Counted from the first letter of the stretch, positions 1-11,218 are shown. The stretch: DNA of 64,000 bases from Peltaster fructicola (GCA_001592805.2 CP051140.1:2109501-2173500), one strand, 5' to 3'. The notes: generated by a model not told the origin, from the sequence alone. Made by a program: numbers and translations.

Positions 1-490
1 TCTTTGACCACCTTGACTGCTCCAGGCTGCTTATCAGCTTCGTACACTGACATATCCTTCAGTGGCCAAGGGAATTGCGACTCCGACGGCTCTGGTAGGA
101 AGGAACCGTAGAGTGCCCTCTTGATGTTGCCATCGTCGCCGGCAACCGGATTGTGAACTGTCACGAGATATGTGCCTGTTGTGAAAGTGCCTTCGACTTG
201 CAGCTCCGTCAGAGTATGAGGTACTGTTGGCAGGACATGTCGACGTCCAAGCAAGGTCTGCCCGAGAGACATCAAGTCGGCCACGGAATGGTCTCCATCG
301 CGAATGAGCTCGTGTATAACGTGAGCTATCAACGCGAGTGCCTCAGCATGATTGAGCCGTACACCTCGTGCTAGGCGCCGTTGGGCCAGAGAGCCAAGGT
401 TGTAGATGAGGAGTTTGTCGACCTGGCACTTATGTCAGTAATTGTATTGCGGCGGTCATGGTCACACACTTCTTTCGGTGCCAACTGCAT
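1..490 (-). CDS. ure1: Urease, N-terminal part (runs off the window edge)
   Basis: Hydrolyses urea to ammonia and carbamate in the cytosol with a nickel centre; fungal ureases are single chains of about 830 residues in which the bacterial gamma, beta and alpha subunits are fused. Two exons are visible: a seven-codon first exon (490-470, MQLAPKE), a 47 nt intron (469-423) and an exon from 422 to the edge. The 147 residues seen cover the gamma domain (VDKLLIYNLGSLAQRRLARG, then ADLMSLGQTLLGRRHVLPTV, LQVEGTFTTGTYLVTVHNP) and enter the beta domain at RALYGSFLPEPS. The catalytic alpha domain lies outside the window. The match to urease gamma is residue by residue, so the family call is firm; the tiny first exon rests on frame, splice signals and the expected start. 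Confidence 0.9.
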
Positions 491-923
491 TTTTGTTGTG
501 TCATAAGAACTACGCAAGGAGGATGGACAGCATTGTCTAGGACATCGCACTCCTAAGCTCGTACGCGGGGCAATTGAGGGGAGCAGTAGGCAGGAATATG
601 TACTTCAGGCGCAATTGAACGAGCTTTATTTTAAACAAGCCATGGTAGGCGGGAATGATGCTTGCAGAACGAGTATACATTGCTAAACCATAGCAGAACG
701 CAACAATGACATAATGCTGCTCGAGACTCTCATCACTGGAGCTTCGCTGTATGTGATCAGTACTGTGTACAGACCATGATCACTGCCTGGAGCAGGAAGC
801 ACAAACAGTCTTCGACAACTCATGTGCTGCATCTTAGCACTGAGTGAGATCAAGACGCCACGGGATGTCGAACTTATCGCGGCCAAGAGATGGACGACGA
901 GTCAAAGAAGGCAGAGAGGACCA
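491..923. other. Intergenic, urease promoter side
   Basis: Lies between the urease start codon and the stop of the HMG-box gene, both on the minus strand, so it should hold the urease promoter and the HMG gene's 3' UTR. I see no convincing ORF, repeat or RNA gene in it. Confidence 0.6.
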
Positions 924-2125
924 CTAGGCCTCAGCAGTCTTCTTCTTCTTCGGTTTCTCCTTCTTTTCTTTCTTGGGTTGTTCCTCTTCAGAACTGCTAT
1001 CATCGTTGTCCTTCGCTGCAGCAGCTGCTGCAGCTTGCTCGCGGAGGAGCTTGTCAGCATTGGATGGTCGACCGCGCTTCTTCTTGGGTGTGGCATCGTC
1101 TCCGGCAGCGGCCTTGCGCTTCTTGTCGGTGCCAGCTGGAGCTGGATTAATGCTATTGAACATTGGAGTGGCTGTTGCCTTCTTGCTTGTAGTCTTTGGA
1201 GTCTTGTCGACAGCAGCAGTAGCTGCCGCTGCCTTCGGTGTCTTCTTGACGGCTTCTGGACTAGACGACTTCTTGACCTTAGGTGGAGGTGGTGGCGGCG
1301 ATTCGTCGCTGCTAGCTTCATCGTCACTGTCGTTCTCGTCTTCATGTGCGATAATGACAGCTGGAGCTACAGCAATGTCGTCCTCCTCATCGTCATCATC
1401 AGCAACGAGCTGGCCAGTTCTAGCCTTGTAGTCCTGGACGTCTTGGTCGTAGACATCCTTCGCGGCCTTGTAAGCGTCATGGTAGGGCTTCTTCTCATCC
1501 TCAGACAACTTGCGCCAGCGCTCTGTGGCGACCTGGCTTAGCTCACCAGGCTTGTGAGTGCCGATGTTCTTGGCAAGTTCAATAGTCAGAAGAGGACGCA
1601 TCTCAGACAAGTAGCGAAAGTAAGCAGTCAAGGGTCGCTTGGGTGCATTTGGATCACGAGCCTTGTAGGATCGCTTTCGCTTCTTGCCTTTGCCATCGTC
1701 CTCATCTGCGCCGCCTGTAGCAGCATCTGCAGCTGGTGGTTCGACTGCTTTGGCAGTGCTTTTGGCGAGAGCCTCGCCAGTCTGATGGACAACTCCAGCA
1801 GCAGCACCGAGTACATTGAAAGGTTGAGTGAGGTAGGAGACATTCAAGCTTGCATCGCCTGCAAGAACAGCATTTGTATGCTCGATGTAGGCCTTGACTG
1901 CCTTGTCGACGGACGATGACAGTGACAGGAATGCAGTCGTAAGCTGTCAAGACAGGTCAGCTAGATGTCTTGAAGTGATATGCGCGTGTATGCGACAACG
2001 TGAAGAGTAGCTATCTTGAATGCGCCTGAGCGAAGTCAAGCTGTGCAAACGAGAGGCCTTACCGCATCGCGAGTGCGCACAAATTCGTCAACGTCGACAG
2101 TGACGCGTTTCTTCTCTGGCGCCAT
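924..2125 (-). CDS. HMG-box chromatin protein (HMO1/HmbC-like)
   Basis: Predicted DNA-bending nuclear protein of 360 residues. Exon 1 is 2125-2063 (MAPEKKRVTVDVDEFVRTRDA), the intron is 2062-1944 (119 nt, long for this window), exon 2 is 1943-924. Residues 1-60 form a helical N-terminal region like the degenerate box of Hmo1-type proteins. A canonical HMG box follows at about residues 118-193 (DPNAPKRPLTAYFRYLSEMR, then RWRKLSEDEKKPYHD). The tail is acidic (DDDDEEDD), then lysine/alanine-rich with an AT-hook-like KKKRGRPS and a final EEEQPKKEKKEKPKKKK stretch. The gene shares a 1.2 kb divergent spacer with VPS28. The long opposite-strand frames over it are shadows of its biased codon use. Which of the several fungal HMG paralogues it is cannot be settled here. 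Confidence 0.88.
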
Positions 2126-3361
2126 TCTGTCAGAGCGATGAAGATGTATTGTATGGTTGTATCGAATGTGCCTTGCGTGAACGACGCAGGCTTGGCGAGT
2201 ATGATGGTGAAGTCAAAGTAAAGTGACGCGTCGCGCGACTTTGTTTGTTGTGGTTGAGGGAGAACAGGCGGGCGGGTGAGGTAGAAAGAAATCAGCTAGA
2301 AAAATGCGCGAGAGTAGGGGAGCTGGGGATGGCTAAGACCCCCTAAAATTCGACGCCTGTCTGGCCGTGTTTACGCGACCCATCACATTCTCACAGGACA
2401 TGACTAATCCAGTGCTTCGCATTATGCCCTGCAAAATCCTTACCAAGCACCATCCGGCACAAGATAAACTTATACGGCCGCTTGTAGCCATCGATATCGA
2501 CCAACAATGTGCAGTCGGCGATATTCATCTGTGTTCAATCGACGCAATCGCTCTTACATGTGTTTGGATCCATCTCGAGCTGTCTGAGCCCAAGTGCTCT
2601 GCCAAACAAGCGTGAGCTGCACGCACGTGGTTGGAGATTGTTTGAATGCCATCTCACAGCACAGTCCTTTGGCTTCATCATGTGCAAGACCTACGATCGT
2701 TGAGGAATATTGCAGGACCTTCACTATCCTCGGCGTGTCTCAATCATGTCGGAGGCAGTACAGGCAGTCGTCGTGAGAGCCAGGTGCCACGGGAGCAATG
2801 GCTTCGACCATTGTATACGAGCAGAGTCCATGACCTCGTCACTCGCTGCTCGACTTTCTTAGAGACGAGCTTGTCGAGGCTCTCCGCTACTGAGTGCGGC
2901 GACTAGAGGCAGTCGACTAGAGGCAGGAGCGAGGCCTGACCACGCGATATGCAATACTCCGGGACCTGATGCTTTGAATGTGTATAATGCAGGCATAGAC
3001 CATGGACGCACCTCGAGCAGATCACTCTGCCCAGAGCAATCTGGTCCTTGTTTTGGCAGGGTATGCTGCTCTGGCGAGCAACAGCGATGAGATGGCGCAT
3101 AGCCCAAGGACATATACCACGATTGTGGAGAGTTCGACCAATTGGCATATGCTCACGCTCGTCCTCACGGATCGATGCCTATCGTCCATGGATAAGAGCG
3201 GTCGAAGTCGTCGAACTGTAGTTGCATTGTCTGAGTGCGTGGAGGATACATGTACAGCAGACGATTGAGGACATCAAGCTTCAGTGACGTTGACACCTCA
3301 GGTTAAGCTCTTCGTACCGCAGTACCAAGTGACAACAGAATGTTCACACCTACCCATCACC
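2126..3361. promoter_or_regulatory. Divergent intergenic spacer (HMG-box gene / VPS28)
   Basis: The 1.2 kb spacer separates two divergently transcribed genes and so should hold both promoters. About 100 bp upstream of the HMG start there is an ACGCGT at 2226-2231, which matches the MluI cell-cycle box used by MBF-type factors; a single hexamer is weak evidence. Short ORFs in 2.4-3.3 kb show no recognisable protein and start mostly at non-ATG codons. Confidence 0.5.
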
Positions 3362-4093
3362 ATGTATGCTACATCTCAGCAGCATCTGGCATATGCGCCG
3401 ACACCATACTCCTACACTCCTTCACACAAACTCACAGCAACGATAAATCTAGATCAAGAGGTCAAGCTTGCTGAGACATCTGCCGAACGTGATCTCTACG
3501 AATCTCTTGCCGAGATCTACAGCATTATCATCACTCTTGATGCTCTCGAGAAAGCATACCTTCGAGATTCGATCAAAGAGTCGGAATACACTGAGACATG
3601 CGATCGGTTACTGCGCCAATACAAGAGCAATCTCGCAGACGAGACTGTAGCTGCTGCGTTCGGTGACCTGGAACGCTTCAAGGCAGAATGGAACCTAGAG
3701 GTGCCCAAGGCTACGGAAAGACTCAAGGTCGGACTACCAGCTACTGTACAACAAGCGCCTGCACAACAGCAGAGACCGATCAGTCAGCAGCCTGGCAACA
3801 ATGGCGCCGCTACACATATTGTTGCAGTCTCAGAGAGCTTCATCACGCTCTTTGATGCTGTCAAACTGAACATCCTCAATAAGGAGACCTTACACCCTAT
3901 CCTCGTGGACATCATACAAGCCGTTAACAAGGTCACTGATCGCGAATTCGAAAGCAAGGGCAAGATTGTTCAATGGCTCATTACTCTCAATCAGATGCGT
4001 GTAGCGGACAGCTTGAGCTCAGAACAGGCGCGAGAACTACAATTTGATATGCAGCTGGCCTATGACGGCTTCAAGAGCACACTCGAATCATGA
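3362..4093 (+). CDS. vps28: ESCRT-I subunit VPS28
   Basis: Subunit of the endosomal ESCRT-I complex, which sorts ubiquitinated cargo into multivesicular bodies and, in ascomycetes, also feeds the Rim/Pal pH-signalling route. The 243-residue product starts at MYATSQQHLAYAPTPYSY, with a good CACC context before the ATG; the frame is open a further 26 codons upstream but without an ATG. The N-terminal domain (about 25-135) has the family signature SAERDLYESLAEIYSIIITL and a downstream helical bundle. A glutamine/proline linker at about 140-160 leads into the C-terminal four-helix bundle (about 165-243, ITLFDAVKLNILNKETLHPI), which recruits ESCRT-II. No introns are needed. Length and both domains fit the family. 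Confidence 0.93.
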   Translation: MYATSQQHLAYAPTPYSYTPSHKLTATINLDQEVKLAETSAERDLYESLAEIYSIIITLDALEKAYLRDSIKESEYTETCDRLLRQYKSNLADETVAAAFGDLERFKAEWNLEVPKATERLKVGLPATVQQAPAQQQRPISQQPGNNGAATHIVAVSESFITLFDAVKLNILNKETLHPILVDIIQAVNKVTDREFESKGKIVQWLITLNQMRVADSLSSEQARELQFDMQLAYDGFKSTLES

Positions 4094-4161
4094 ATGCTAT
4101 GGCTTCATCACTCTAGCACAACACGGGGATAGCTCGGCTTCTAGGGTCTGAGACTGATTTT

Positions 4162-5299
4162 ATGACTCCAAACAGTCTGCGCTGCTGTACAGCCATGACG
4201 CCCGATCTGAAGGCGGAAGACCTAGGTCTGCAAGAAGAGGAGCCGTTAGATGGTAGGTCATGTCAATCCCACTCTTGCTACGCTGATCAAAACAGTTCTG
4301 GACTTACCGCAACTTTACACCCGTCCTTCGGCCGCCTCTCTACTTTTCACACTGTCCGAATTGCAGTCAGAGCCATCTTCGTGGGCATCAACACCTTGGT
4401 CCGGGGATTCGAGAGCCATCAGCGGTACGTCTACGCCATACACGAGAAGAAGGAAGGTCAAAAGCGAAGGTATACCAGCATATCTGACAAAGATTATCTC
4501 GAGTGCCTTGCAATGGATCGAGGACGATGCACAGAAAGAGCAGATCTGGGAAACAGCTGCGCATGAATTGAGCGTAAGAAGCGGCAGGACTGCTCAAGGT
4601 GACCTGACCAGATCATTCACAATACCGTTGTCAGCGTCTGACATTCACTCCCTGGTTGAGCTATGGATATATGAGCCAGCGCTGACTGCAGACAATCTCG
4701 GTCACAAGACCTGGGCCTCTTCCTTTATGCTGGCTCAACGGCTGTGTCGATTGAAAGACGACCTTCCAACCAATTCCATTCTTGAACTTGGTGCTGGCAC
4801 TGGACTTGTTGGGATGGCAGCAGCGTGTGTGTTGTGCACGCACGTTGTGATGACTGACCTGCCTGAGATCGTGCCAAACCTCGAGCGCAACCTGAAGGAC
4901 AATGCTGAGATCATCGGCGCCACTGGAGGCACTTGCTCGTCAGCCGTACTGGACTGGCGGAATCCAGAGTGTTTGGTGATCGATGAGCAACGACAAGCAG
5001 CTCAGAGCTTCTCTCTGATCGTAGCAGCCGATATGGTCTACTCGCAGGAGCACCCACGACTGCTCACAACCACAATTGAGTATCACATGCGCAGAACTCC
5101 AGATGCAAGACTGGTGGTGGAAGTACCTCTGCGAGATGCCTATGATGCAGATCTGGACATCCTGCGGTGCGAGCTTGCCAACATAGGACTGACGATATCC
5201 CAGGAAGGCTCAGAAACCGGTATAGATGACTGGTCCAGCGGCAACGATGATCAGCCCACAGACGTGAAGTGCTGGTGGAGTGTCTGGAAATGGTCGTGA
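4162..5299 (+). CDS. Protein-lysine methyltransferase, family 16 (EFM2-like)
   Basis: SAM-dependent methyltransferase of 364 residues. Exon 1 is 4162-4252, the intron 4253-4295 (43 nt, GTAGGT...AACAG), exon 2 4296-5299; joining restores the sequence EEEPLDVLDLPQLYTRP. Motif I is ILELGAGTGLVG, followed by an acidic motif II region (VVMTDLPEIVPNLERNL) and a post-motif AADMVYSQEHP. The phrase YEPALTADNLGHKTWASS before motif I and the DLPQLYTRPSAASLL leader resemble the fungal Efm2 group, which methylates translation elongation factor 2 on lysine; that substrate is inference. An ATG at 4195 in the same frame is an alternative start. Related METTL21/Rrg1 branches cannot be excluded. Confidence 0.8.
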
Positions 5300-5379
5300 A
5301 AATTCGATACTGGTAACTACTACAACTATCGGAAGCGAAGGACTACAGGAAATCCTGCCAGGCGAAGTCCATTCAACTC

Positions 5380-6888
5380 TCAGAAGCCAAGGATAGTGTT
5401 CGCCTGCTGCAAGAGATTCTGCTGTGCTCGACTCAGTCCAGCATCTGCAACAGCCCATGCCTTGAGACCGAATGCTCTCATACCCTCTTCTGCATTAACC
5501 TTCTCCACATCCTGCACACCAGGTCGTCCAATGTGCTCGCTCTCACCTTTACCACCTCCAAAGTCTGGAGATGGAACGCCATCCAGGAATCTCTGCCGCT
5601 GCTGAGCAAGAAATTGGGCATTAGCAACGGTCAGCGGACATGTTGGGATATACATGACACTGGAATCGCCCTGGCCTCGATGCACATTGTCGACTGAATG
5701 GATAGTGTCGCAATGCCACACAACATAGTCTCCAGGGTTGACTTTCGGCATATGCACCACTGACTCGTCGAGATTGAGATGAGGATGTAAGTGAGGACGC
5801 AGCTCTTGACCATGACCGGGCGTGGCGCCGTGTAGCCAGGAGTTAGTCGGCGACAAATCGAGTTCCCAGTTCTCAGGCGTTAGGAATGCTTGCGAGGCCG
5901 GATCGCTGTTTCGTGGCGAGAAGAACGGCCGAAGCAGGAAATATGCTGTGGCCTCCTTCAGGAGAGGATGAACCAGCAGTGTGCCTTCATATGGACCAGT
6001 GTTGCTCATCGCCAACCATCCCTGATACATCCTGAACATCGAACAGGCGCCCACACCTTGGTAGAGATCGGAACGCACTGGCAATCGACAGCTGGACTCC
6101 CAAGGATCCCACTGCTCGTATTGACCCTGCCAGATCTTGTCATATACATGACCCCGACCGTAACCCTCTGCCTCCCATCTCTCACAGCTTCCGCCGTCGA
6201 CGTGTGGTCCAAGGCTGAAGCGTGCATCTCCAGGAAGTCTCATGCGCAGTCGGTCAGCATAGATCGCAGGATGAGATGTCGACACCAGAGCATCCGGATC
6301 ACTGGAGTGCCACATACTCATCAATTGTCTCTGTGTCTCGAGCAGGCGCGCATCACTACGAGCCTTGATTTGTGATGGTGACCAGTACAGCTCATATACC
6401 TGCGGGTTGTCCTGTGGGAAGGCTTTCGTATGCGGGTTGAGGCCGATGTATTGTTTCAACTCGTCCTTCAGAGCAAGAGCTTCGTTCTGTGGCAGGACAT
6501 TGCGAACAACAGCAACGCCTCTCTTCCTGAGCTCATCTCGGAAGTGATCATTGCTCGACCCAATATCCTTGAAGTCAATCTGCGGTATCACTCCGGACTT
6601 CTTCTCTGCAATCAGAGGTATCTCTTTTTGAAGACTCTCCAGCAGTCGCACCCATGAGTCGCTGATGCCTTGCTCATTGCCCTTTACGAGCTCGGCCTTG
6701 ACACTTGCGAATCTCTGATCGAGAGGCTTGAACTGTAGACCGGATAACGAAGCGAATGCTGCCGATATATCGCCCTCTCTTTTCTCTGTCTGCACTGCTG
6801 TTGCTAGGGAACGGCGACCGAGTGCGCGAAGGGAAGTATCAACGCAGCGCGCGTGGCGCATAGGCGTGGCTAAGCGATGTGCAGCCAT
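5380..6888 (-). CDS. DUF1479 family, 2-oxoglutarate/Fe(II) oxygenase-like protein
   Basis: Single-exon, 502-residue product of the DUF1479 (YbiU-like) family, which folds as a double-stranded beta-helix like Fe(II)/2-oxoglutarate dioxygenases; the natural substrate is unknown. A HxD metal-ligand pair is visible at His229/Asp231 (GPHVDGGSCERW) and a distal histidine in the block at about 391-397 (WHCDTIHSVDNVHRGQGD). The first 30 residues are rich in Arg, Ala and Ser without acidic residues up to Asp17 (RRSLATAV), which suggests a mitochondrial presequence. It converges on the methyltransferase gene, with 80 bp between stop codons. The ATG at 6888 is the first in frame. Confidence 0.85.
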   Translation of the reverse strand: MAAHRLATPMRHARCVDTSLRALGRRSLATAVQTEKREGDISAAFASLSGLQFKPLDQRFASVKAELVKGNEQGISDSWVRLLESLQKEIPLIAEKKSGVIPQIDFKDIGSSNDHFRDELRKRGVAVVRNVLPQNEALALKDELKQYIGLNPHTKAFPQDNPQVYELYWSPSQIKARSDARLLETQRQLMSMWHSSDPDALVSTSHPAIYADRLRMRLPGDARFSLGPHVDGGSCERWEAEGYGRGHVYDKIWQGQYEQWDPWESSCRLPVRSDLYQGVGACSMFRMYQGWLAMSNTGPYEGTLLVHPLLKEATAYFLLRPFFSPRNSDPASQAFLTPENWELDLSPTNSWLHGATPGHGQELRPHLHPHLNLDESVVHMPKVNPGDYVVWHCDTIHSVDNVHRGQGDSSVMYIPTCPLTVANAQFLAQQRQRFLDGVPSPDFGGGKGESEHIGRPGVQDVEKVNAEEGMRAFGLKAWAVADAGLSRAQQNLLQQANTILGF

Positions 6889-9800
6889 AGCATATGAATG
6901 TTAGCTGATGGTAGAATGGTAGTGGACTTGATGGTGCTGATCGTCTCCCACATTATATACGCAGCTCCTGTTCACAGCCTTCCAGCAGCAGCTGTCGGTA
7001 GGTAGCTGAGCCATCGGAGCGGCAATTACCAAGGCACTGCAAAGCAATGCAGAATGTACTGTACTGTGTGTACCAATGTGCGGCATGACCGAAACGAGTA
7101 GCTCGGCCAGCGGCCGGGCTCAAAAAGGAATGGTCGAAGGTCTTCAGAGACGCGACTCTCTCTCTTGTACCTCCAACACCATGTTTGCTTTCCAACATTG
7201 CAGCACTCATCACGACCACTCGAAGCATCGCAGTGCCAGGCAAAAGTAGCTTGAGTACCTCATCGCTTCTACCAGTAGGCGGCACTCGCGGCACCGCGAA
7301 GATTTTGTGAGAATCTGCGACTTCTACAAAAACCAGCTCTCAGCATCAACAGCCAGCAGTATTTCGCATCGGTTGACCTCCAGACATATGTCTCCTCGTC
7401 TTCTGCCAACATGAATCCTTCCAGCTGTATGCTTGCCATCGCAGCAGACAGGTACGGGGCATCAACAGCGCCTACACCATCACAAGCCGTCTGCCATAAT
7501 CAGTCCTTGCTGACGTGTTAGTCACTTTCCCAATGGTTACCTCACAGATCAGATCCGTCTCTACCGTGTCAGCTGATGGTTAGTGCCAAAAGCACGGGTT
7601 GAAGCCAATCTTTGGTGCTCTACATTCACGACCCAAGTCTTCCGATCGAGCATGCAATCACTGTTCGGTTCTTCGACGACCCTAGAGCTACCCTCAAGCA
7701 TTCCAGCACTAGTCACTGACAGGACGACCAGCTGCGAGCATATAACTCCTAGCGTCGTGCACAGCATGAGATTGCCACCGCCAAATCGAGAGGCGTGGTC
7801 TATATGCGACATAATGACACCACAGTCGCACACGGCGTCATCCCTTGAAAGAACGCCAGTCGAATGTCAGAGCTGTGACTCGTGCACATCGCTAGAAGAC
7901 CGAGACTCATTGCGTGCGTCGATCAGCAGCATAACTCGTTCTGCTCGTGCTGCAGCGTGTGGACGAGCGCGAGACACCGATGAAACAGCTCGAGACGTAC
8001 TATGCAGTGCTACAGTGGTACGCAATGTGATTTGATTATTGGGAATAACATCACACATTGCTTGCTGCATATCTGCACCGCGTGAAGCACAGCATACCTC
8101 ACTATCGATCGTCCAAGAACTCTTCCGAAGCATGATCTGAACAGTGCCAGTCCGTCACGCTTGAGTTCCTGTCAGTGGATCTTTTGTGCTACCAACACCA
8201 CCGCGCAGCACATGGCAGCCGTTGACGCTGCGGTCTCACAAAGCTCTGAGCGTCCTTCGGGATGCGAAACTAATCGCCATACAAGACTGACATCTTGTTA
8301 CACAGCTGTGCTGCATTGTCGTTGACAAGTTTCCACAATCGAGGTTGCTCCACCATTAGATGAGCTCACACTGCGGTTCAGGATCCCAGAAGGCTGGTGA
8401 CTTCACCCGATAGACCATGGTACACACACAAGCAGACCTGGTATATAGGTGCTGCATGTCCTTGACAGCTATCGTGCCGAGGAAGCGCAAGGCAAGACGT
8501 GGCTCATTGGCTCCTTCATGCAAGTGGTACAGCTAAAGTTTGATTACCGCACTGCTGGAACCATCCGGCGCAACTACACACAGCAAGACTCTAGCCAAAG
8601 GCGTGTCCGTCAGTCGCTGTTGATCAGGCCAATCTTGACAAGCGATAGGCAATCCTGCAGTGGTGAGGAGGAGTCATCCATGCCAGGAGGCACGTACACA
8701 TCGTGAAGTCGGTGTGCAGAGCGATTTAGAGCAAAGGTCAATCTTGATGTCAAAGCACAGACAATCTTCGCACGTGGAAAGTCATTGATGTGGCGCTTTC
8801 TGCTTCATTTCACCGAGCGATGGTGTCCACAAGCGACGCGTTCATCTGTACCTCGATCATGAGCAGCCGAACGTCTTCACGCAGCAAGCAGCAATAGCTC
8901 AGGACACAATTGCAGCACACGAACAATTCCAACCCAAAGCTAGAGGGGTCCCTTGTCTGGTCTAGAATTCTTGCACGATCGGCAGGGTTCTCGGGCGCCC
9001 TCAGCAGGCATCTGATGATTGCACTCCGATGATCAGTTTCGAACTGTACCAGGCTGCGACACGCTCCAAGCTCCAACTACTCCCTCAAGCCATGCTAGAC
9101 GATCGAGAGCAGACGGGCGAAACTCTCCTAGCTACTGGACGTCATGTTCATCGGTCCGCTAGTGGCAGCGACCTACATCACTCCTTCTCTACCTGAATGG
9201 GGTTGTGGAGGAAGAGATTAGACTTTGACGCTATTCGGAGCCTCTTTCTAGCTGGCGACAAGGCAGCATGCAAGGCCCTAGACAAATAGCTCTGGCTCAA
9301 GATCACAGTGTGAGCAAAGCCAAAGGAGATCATCGTCGAGCAGCCAACGAAGCAGCAGCTGCAAGGCACAAAGCTTTTCGGCTCCAACTTATCGTTCATT
9401 CTTTTTCACGATCCGCCAACGCTAAGCTGCAGCATCCCATCGAGGCTTTTCACAGCCTGCACTCCTCTGAAGCATGTGCTTAGCTGCTTACTTGGAAGTC
9501 TGACAGGGAATCATCTATTGTCAATGGATTCGAAAGATACTCGAGTACAGCGCGGCGACTAGTCGCACTCCCCTGCTGCTCTTTATTATCAATGCTCCTC
9601 CCATTGCAAATAGCGATTCCTCCGCCATCACACTACCTTCGACAGCATACCTTTCCTTCCTTCCTATTCTTACTCATCCCGTGTGCGATCTCCATCTTGT
9701 GGCTGTTGGATTTTCATTCTCTCCGAACCTTATTCTTCTCTACGAGTTCCGACACGCCTCGATACTAGTCAACAGCCGCGGTCCTCTCACGAGCCAGACC

Positions 9801-9925
9801 TGTCACAGTGCACCACTGGGGTACATAGAGCTATGCTCACTGTCGTCCTGGACCTGATCTTGGAAGCCGTTTAATCTTGGTTCTTCTGGCCCTCCTTCCG
9901 AGACTTCTGTCCACTCCCAACCCAC
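6889..9925. other. 3 kb gene-poor divergent spacer upstream of the bZIP gene
   Basis: No frame here shows a recognisable domain; the longest (7583-8035, +) begins at GTG and has low-complexity Ser/Thr/Arg composition. The last 400 bp (about 9560-9925) are pyrimidine-rich and look like the leader of the bZIP mRNA. The size of the spacer is unusual for this window, where most neighbours are 0.2-0.6 kb apart, so long promoters or a non-coding transcript are possible. Confidence 0.5.
9590..9874 (+). promoter_or_regulatory. Upstream ORFs in the probable bZIP leader
   Basis: Two ATG-initiated short frames precede the bZIP start: one from 9590 ending near 9767 (about 58 codons, MLLPLQIAIPPPS...) and a 13-codon one at 9833-9874 (MLTVVLDLILEAV then TAA). 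Upstream ORFs commonly restrain translation of fungal bZIP genes, but whether these lie in the mRNA depends on the unknown transcription start. Confidence 0.4.
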
Positions 9926-11218
9926 ATGACGTGTGTACTAAATCCGGCCTCCATATCTTCAGTAACCGCTCTGCCTTCGATGAGATGGTCACCCATGACA
10001 TCCACGGCTGATCTACCTACGCACAGCAGCATTGGTCTGCCGTCACAACCGAGCAGCTATGGCGACTCGCCTACTGGCTCGGTCAGCTTCCGGAAAGCCT
10101 CCAACAGTCATGTCAAGAAGCGAGCTTCAAGAGCTGGAACCAGGAGTGTGAACACCTTATCCGCAGCACAGCTCGAACGCAAACGCGCCAACGATCGGGA
10201 AGCGCAGCGGGCCATCCGCCAGAGAACGAAGGACCATATTGACAGCTTGGAGAAAGCGCTCAACGACCTCAAGCAGACTCTGGAGACTCGCGAGAAAGTG
10301 TTGACAGCGACACATTCGCGCAACCGAGAACTCGAAGACGAGAACACGATGTTGCGCGTGCGTCTCAATGAAGCGAACATCTCGACAAGTCTGCCAGCCA
10401 AGTGTATGTACTATCCACACGCCCAATGGCAAACACTGACAGAGCCAGTTGCGCGAGCGACAGAAGCAAGCATTGCCTCTGCGCCTCAATCTGCTGTGTC
10501 TGAAGCTTCAGGTTCCATATCACAGCGCTCAAACTCAATCTCTCATGGCTTCGGCCTCAACAACGGCGCGATGACGAATGGCATGAATGGCACATGGCAG
10601 CAATCTGGCTTCACACCTGCAAATGGCGCATTGATGCTACAGACGAACAACGACGCCCAGGCTCGAGGCATGACCGGTTGGAGGGCGAGAGACAGTTCGC
10701 CGACGAACCCAAACCTCCACGGGATACATCCACCACAGATCATCCCATACACACCAAACGGAAGCGAGGATCGTAGTGCATGGCCAAATCAGTACGAGTT
10801 TGGTGTTGCCTCGCAGCAGACACAGCATTTCGCACAGCAAGCGACAACGCAGCAGCCGGAGAATCATTACAACCAGACACAGAACTCATATCAAGCCGCG
10901 GCGACGCCTACACAACAGCAGCAACAGCAGCAGCAGCAACAAGTACAAACAGGATTTCATCCGCCCTTGCTGCCTCCACAAGACAGCTTTTCGCAGGCCT
11001 TCTATCAATACCAGCCGCAAGGATTTCCAACCCAGTCGCAGTATCAGGCCACGCCGCAGAGTGCCACGGGAAACTTCTCCACTGCTCAACAAACGACAGG
11101 CTCAGCGACACAATACAACCCAGCTGATCACACCTTTCAGCATGTGCACCCACCGATGCAATACAGAGACGACGCAGATTTCCGCGGCGATGCCATGGCA
11201 CAGTACTCCTCTGGATGA
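9926..11218 (+). CDS. bZIP transcription factor with poly-Q activation-type region
   Basis: 430-residue nuclear DNA-binding protein, single exon. The basic region at about residues 83-105 contains NDREAQRAIRQRT, with the N-x-x-A-x-x-x-x-R core adapted as NDREAQRAIR, which is typical of a filamentous-ascomycete bZIP group distinct from Gcn4 and AP-1 types. A leucine-zipper-like heptad series follows from about Leu108 (SLEKALNDLKQTLETREKVL and onward to NTMLRVRLNEA). A YYPHAQW element sits near 160. The rest is Ser/Gln/Asn/Pro-rich with a ten-glutamine run encoded near 10912-10941, consistent with an activation or scaffold region. Function is not assignable. The start ATG at 9926 precedes the first conserved element by about 80 residues. 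Confidence 0.85.
   Translation: MTCVLNPASISSVTALPSMRWSPMTSTADLPTHSSIGLPSQPSSYGDSPTGSVSFRKASNSHVKKRASRAGTRSVNTLSAAQLERKRANDREAQRAIRQRTKDHIDSLEKALNDLKQTLETREKVLTATHSRNRELEDENTMLRVRLNEANISTSLPAKCMYYPHAQWQTLTEPVARATEASIASAPQSAVSEASGSISQRSNSISHGFGLNNGAMTNGMNGTWQQSGFTPANGALMLQTNNDAQARGMTGWRARDSSPTNPNLHGIHPPQIIPYTPNGSEDRSAWPNQYEFGVASQQTQHFAQQATTQQPENHYNQTQNSYQAAATPTQQQQQQQQQQVQTGFHPPLLPPQDSFSQAFYQYQPQGFPTQSQYQATPQSATGNFSTAQQTTGSATQYNPADHTFQHVHPPMQYRDDADFRGDAMAQYSSG
10912..10941 (+). repeat. CAG/CAA repeat encoding ten glutamines
   Basis: Mixed CAA and CAG codons inside the bZIP gene encode an uninterrupted poly-Q run. The mixed codons suggest selection on the protein rather than recent slippage. 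Confidence 0.8.

Noticed and set aside
822-1541. Long plus-strand frames (up to 239 codons) over the HMG-box gene
   Set aside because: Low-complexity Leu/Ser-rich translations of the reverse complement of a Lys/Ala/Glu-rich gene; the minus-strand HMG box is unmistakable.
7583-8035. 150-codon plus-strand frame in the 3 kb spacer
   Set aside because: Starts at GTG, no domain, no splice context, Ser/Thr/Arg bias typical of chance frames.
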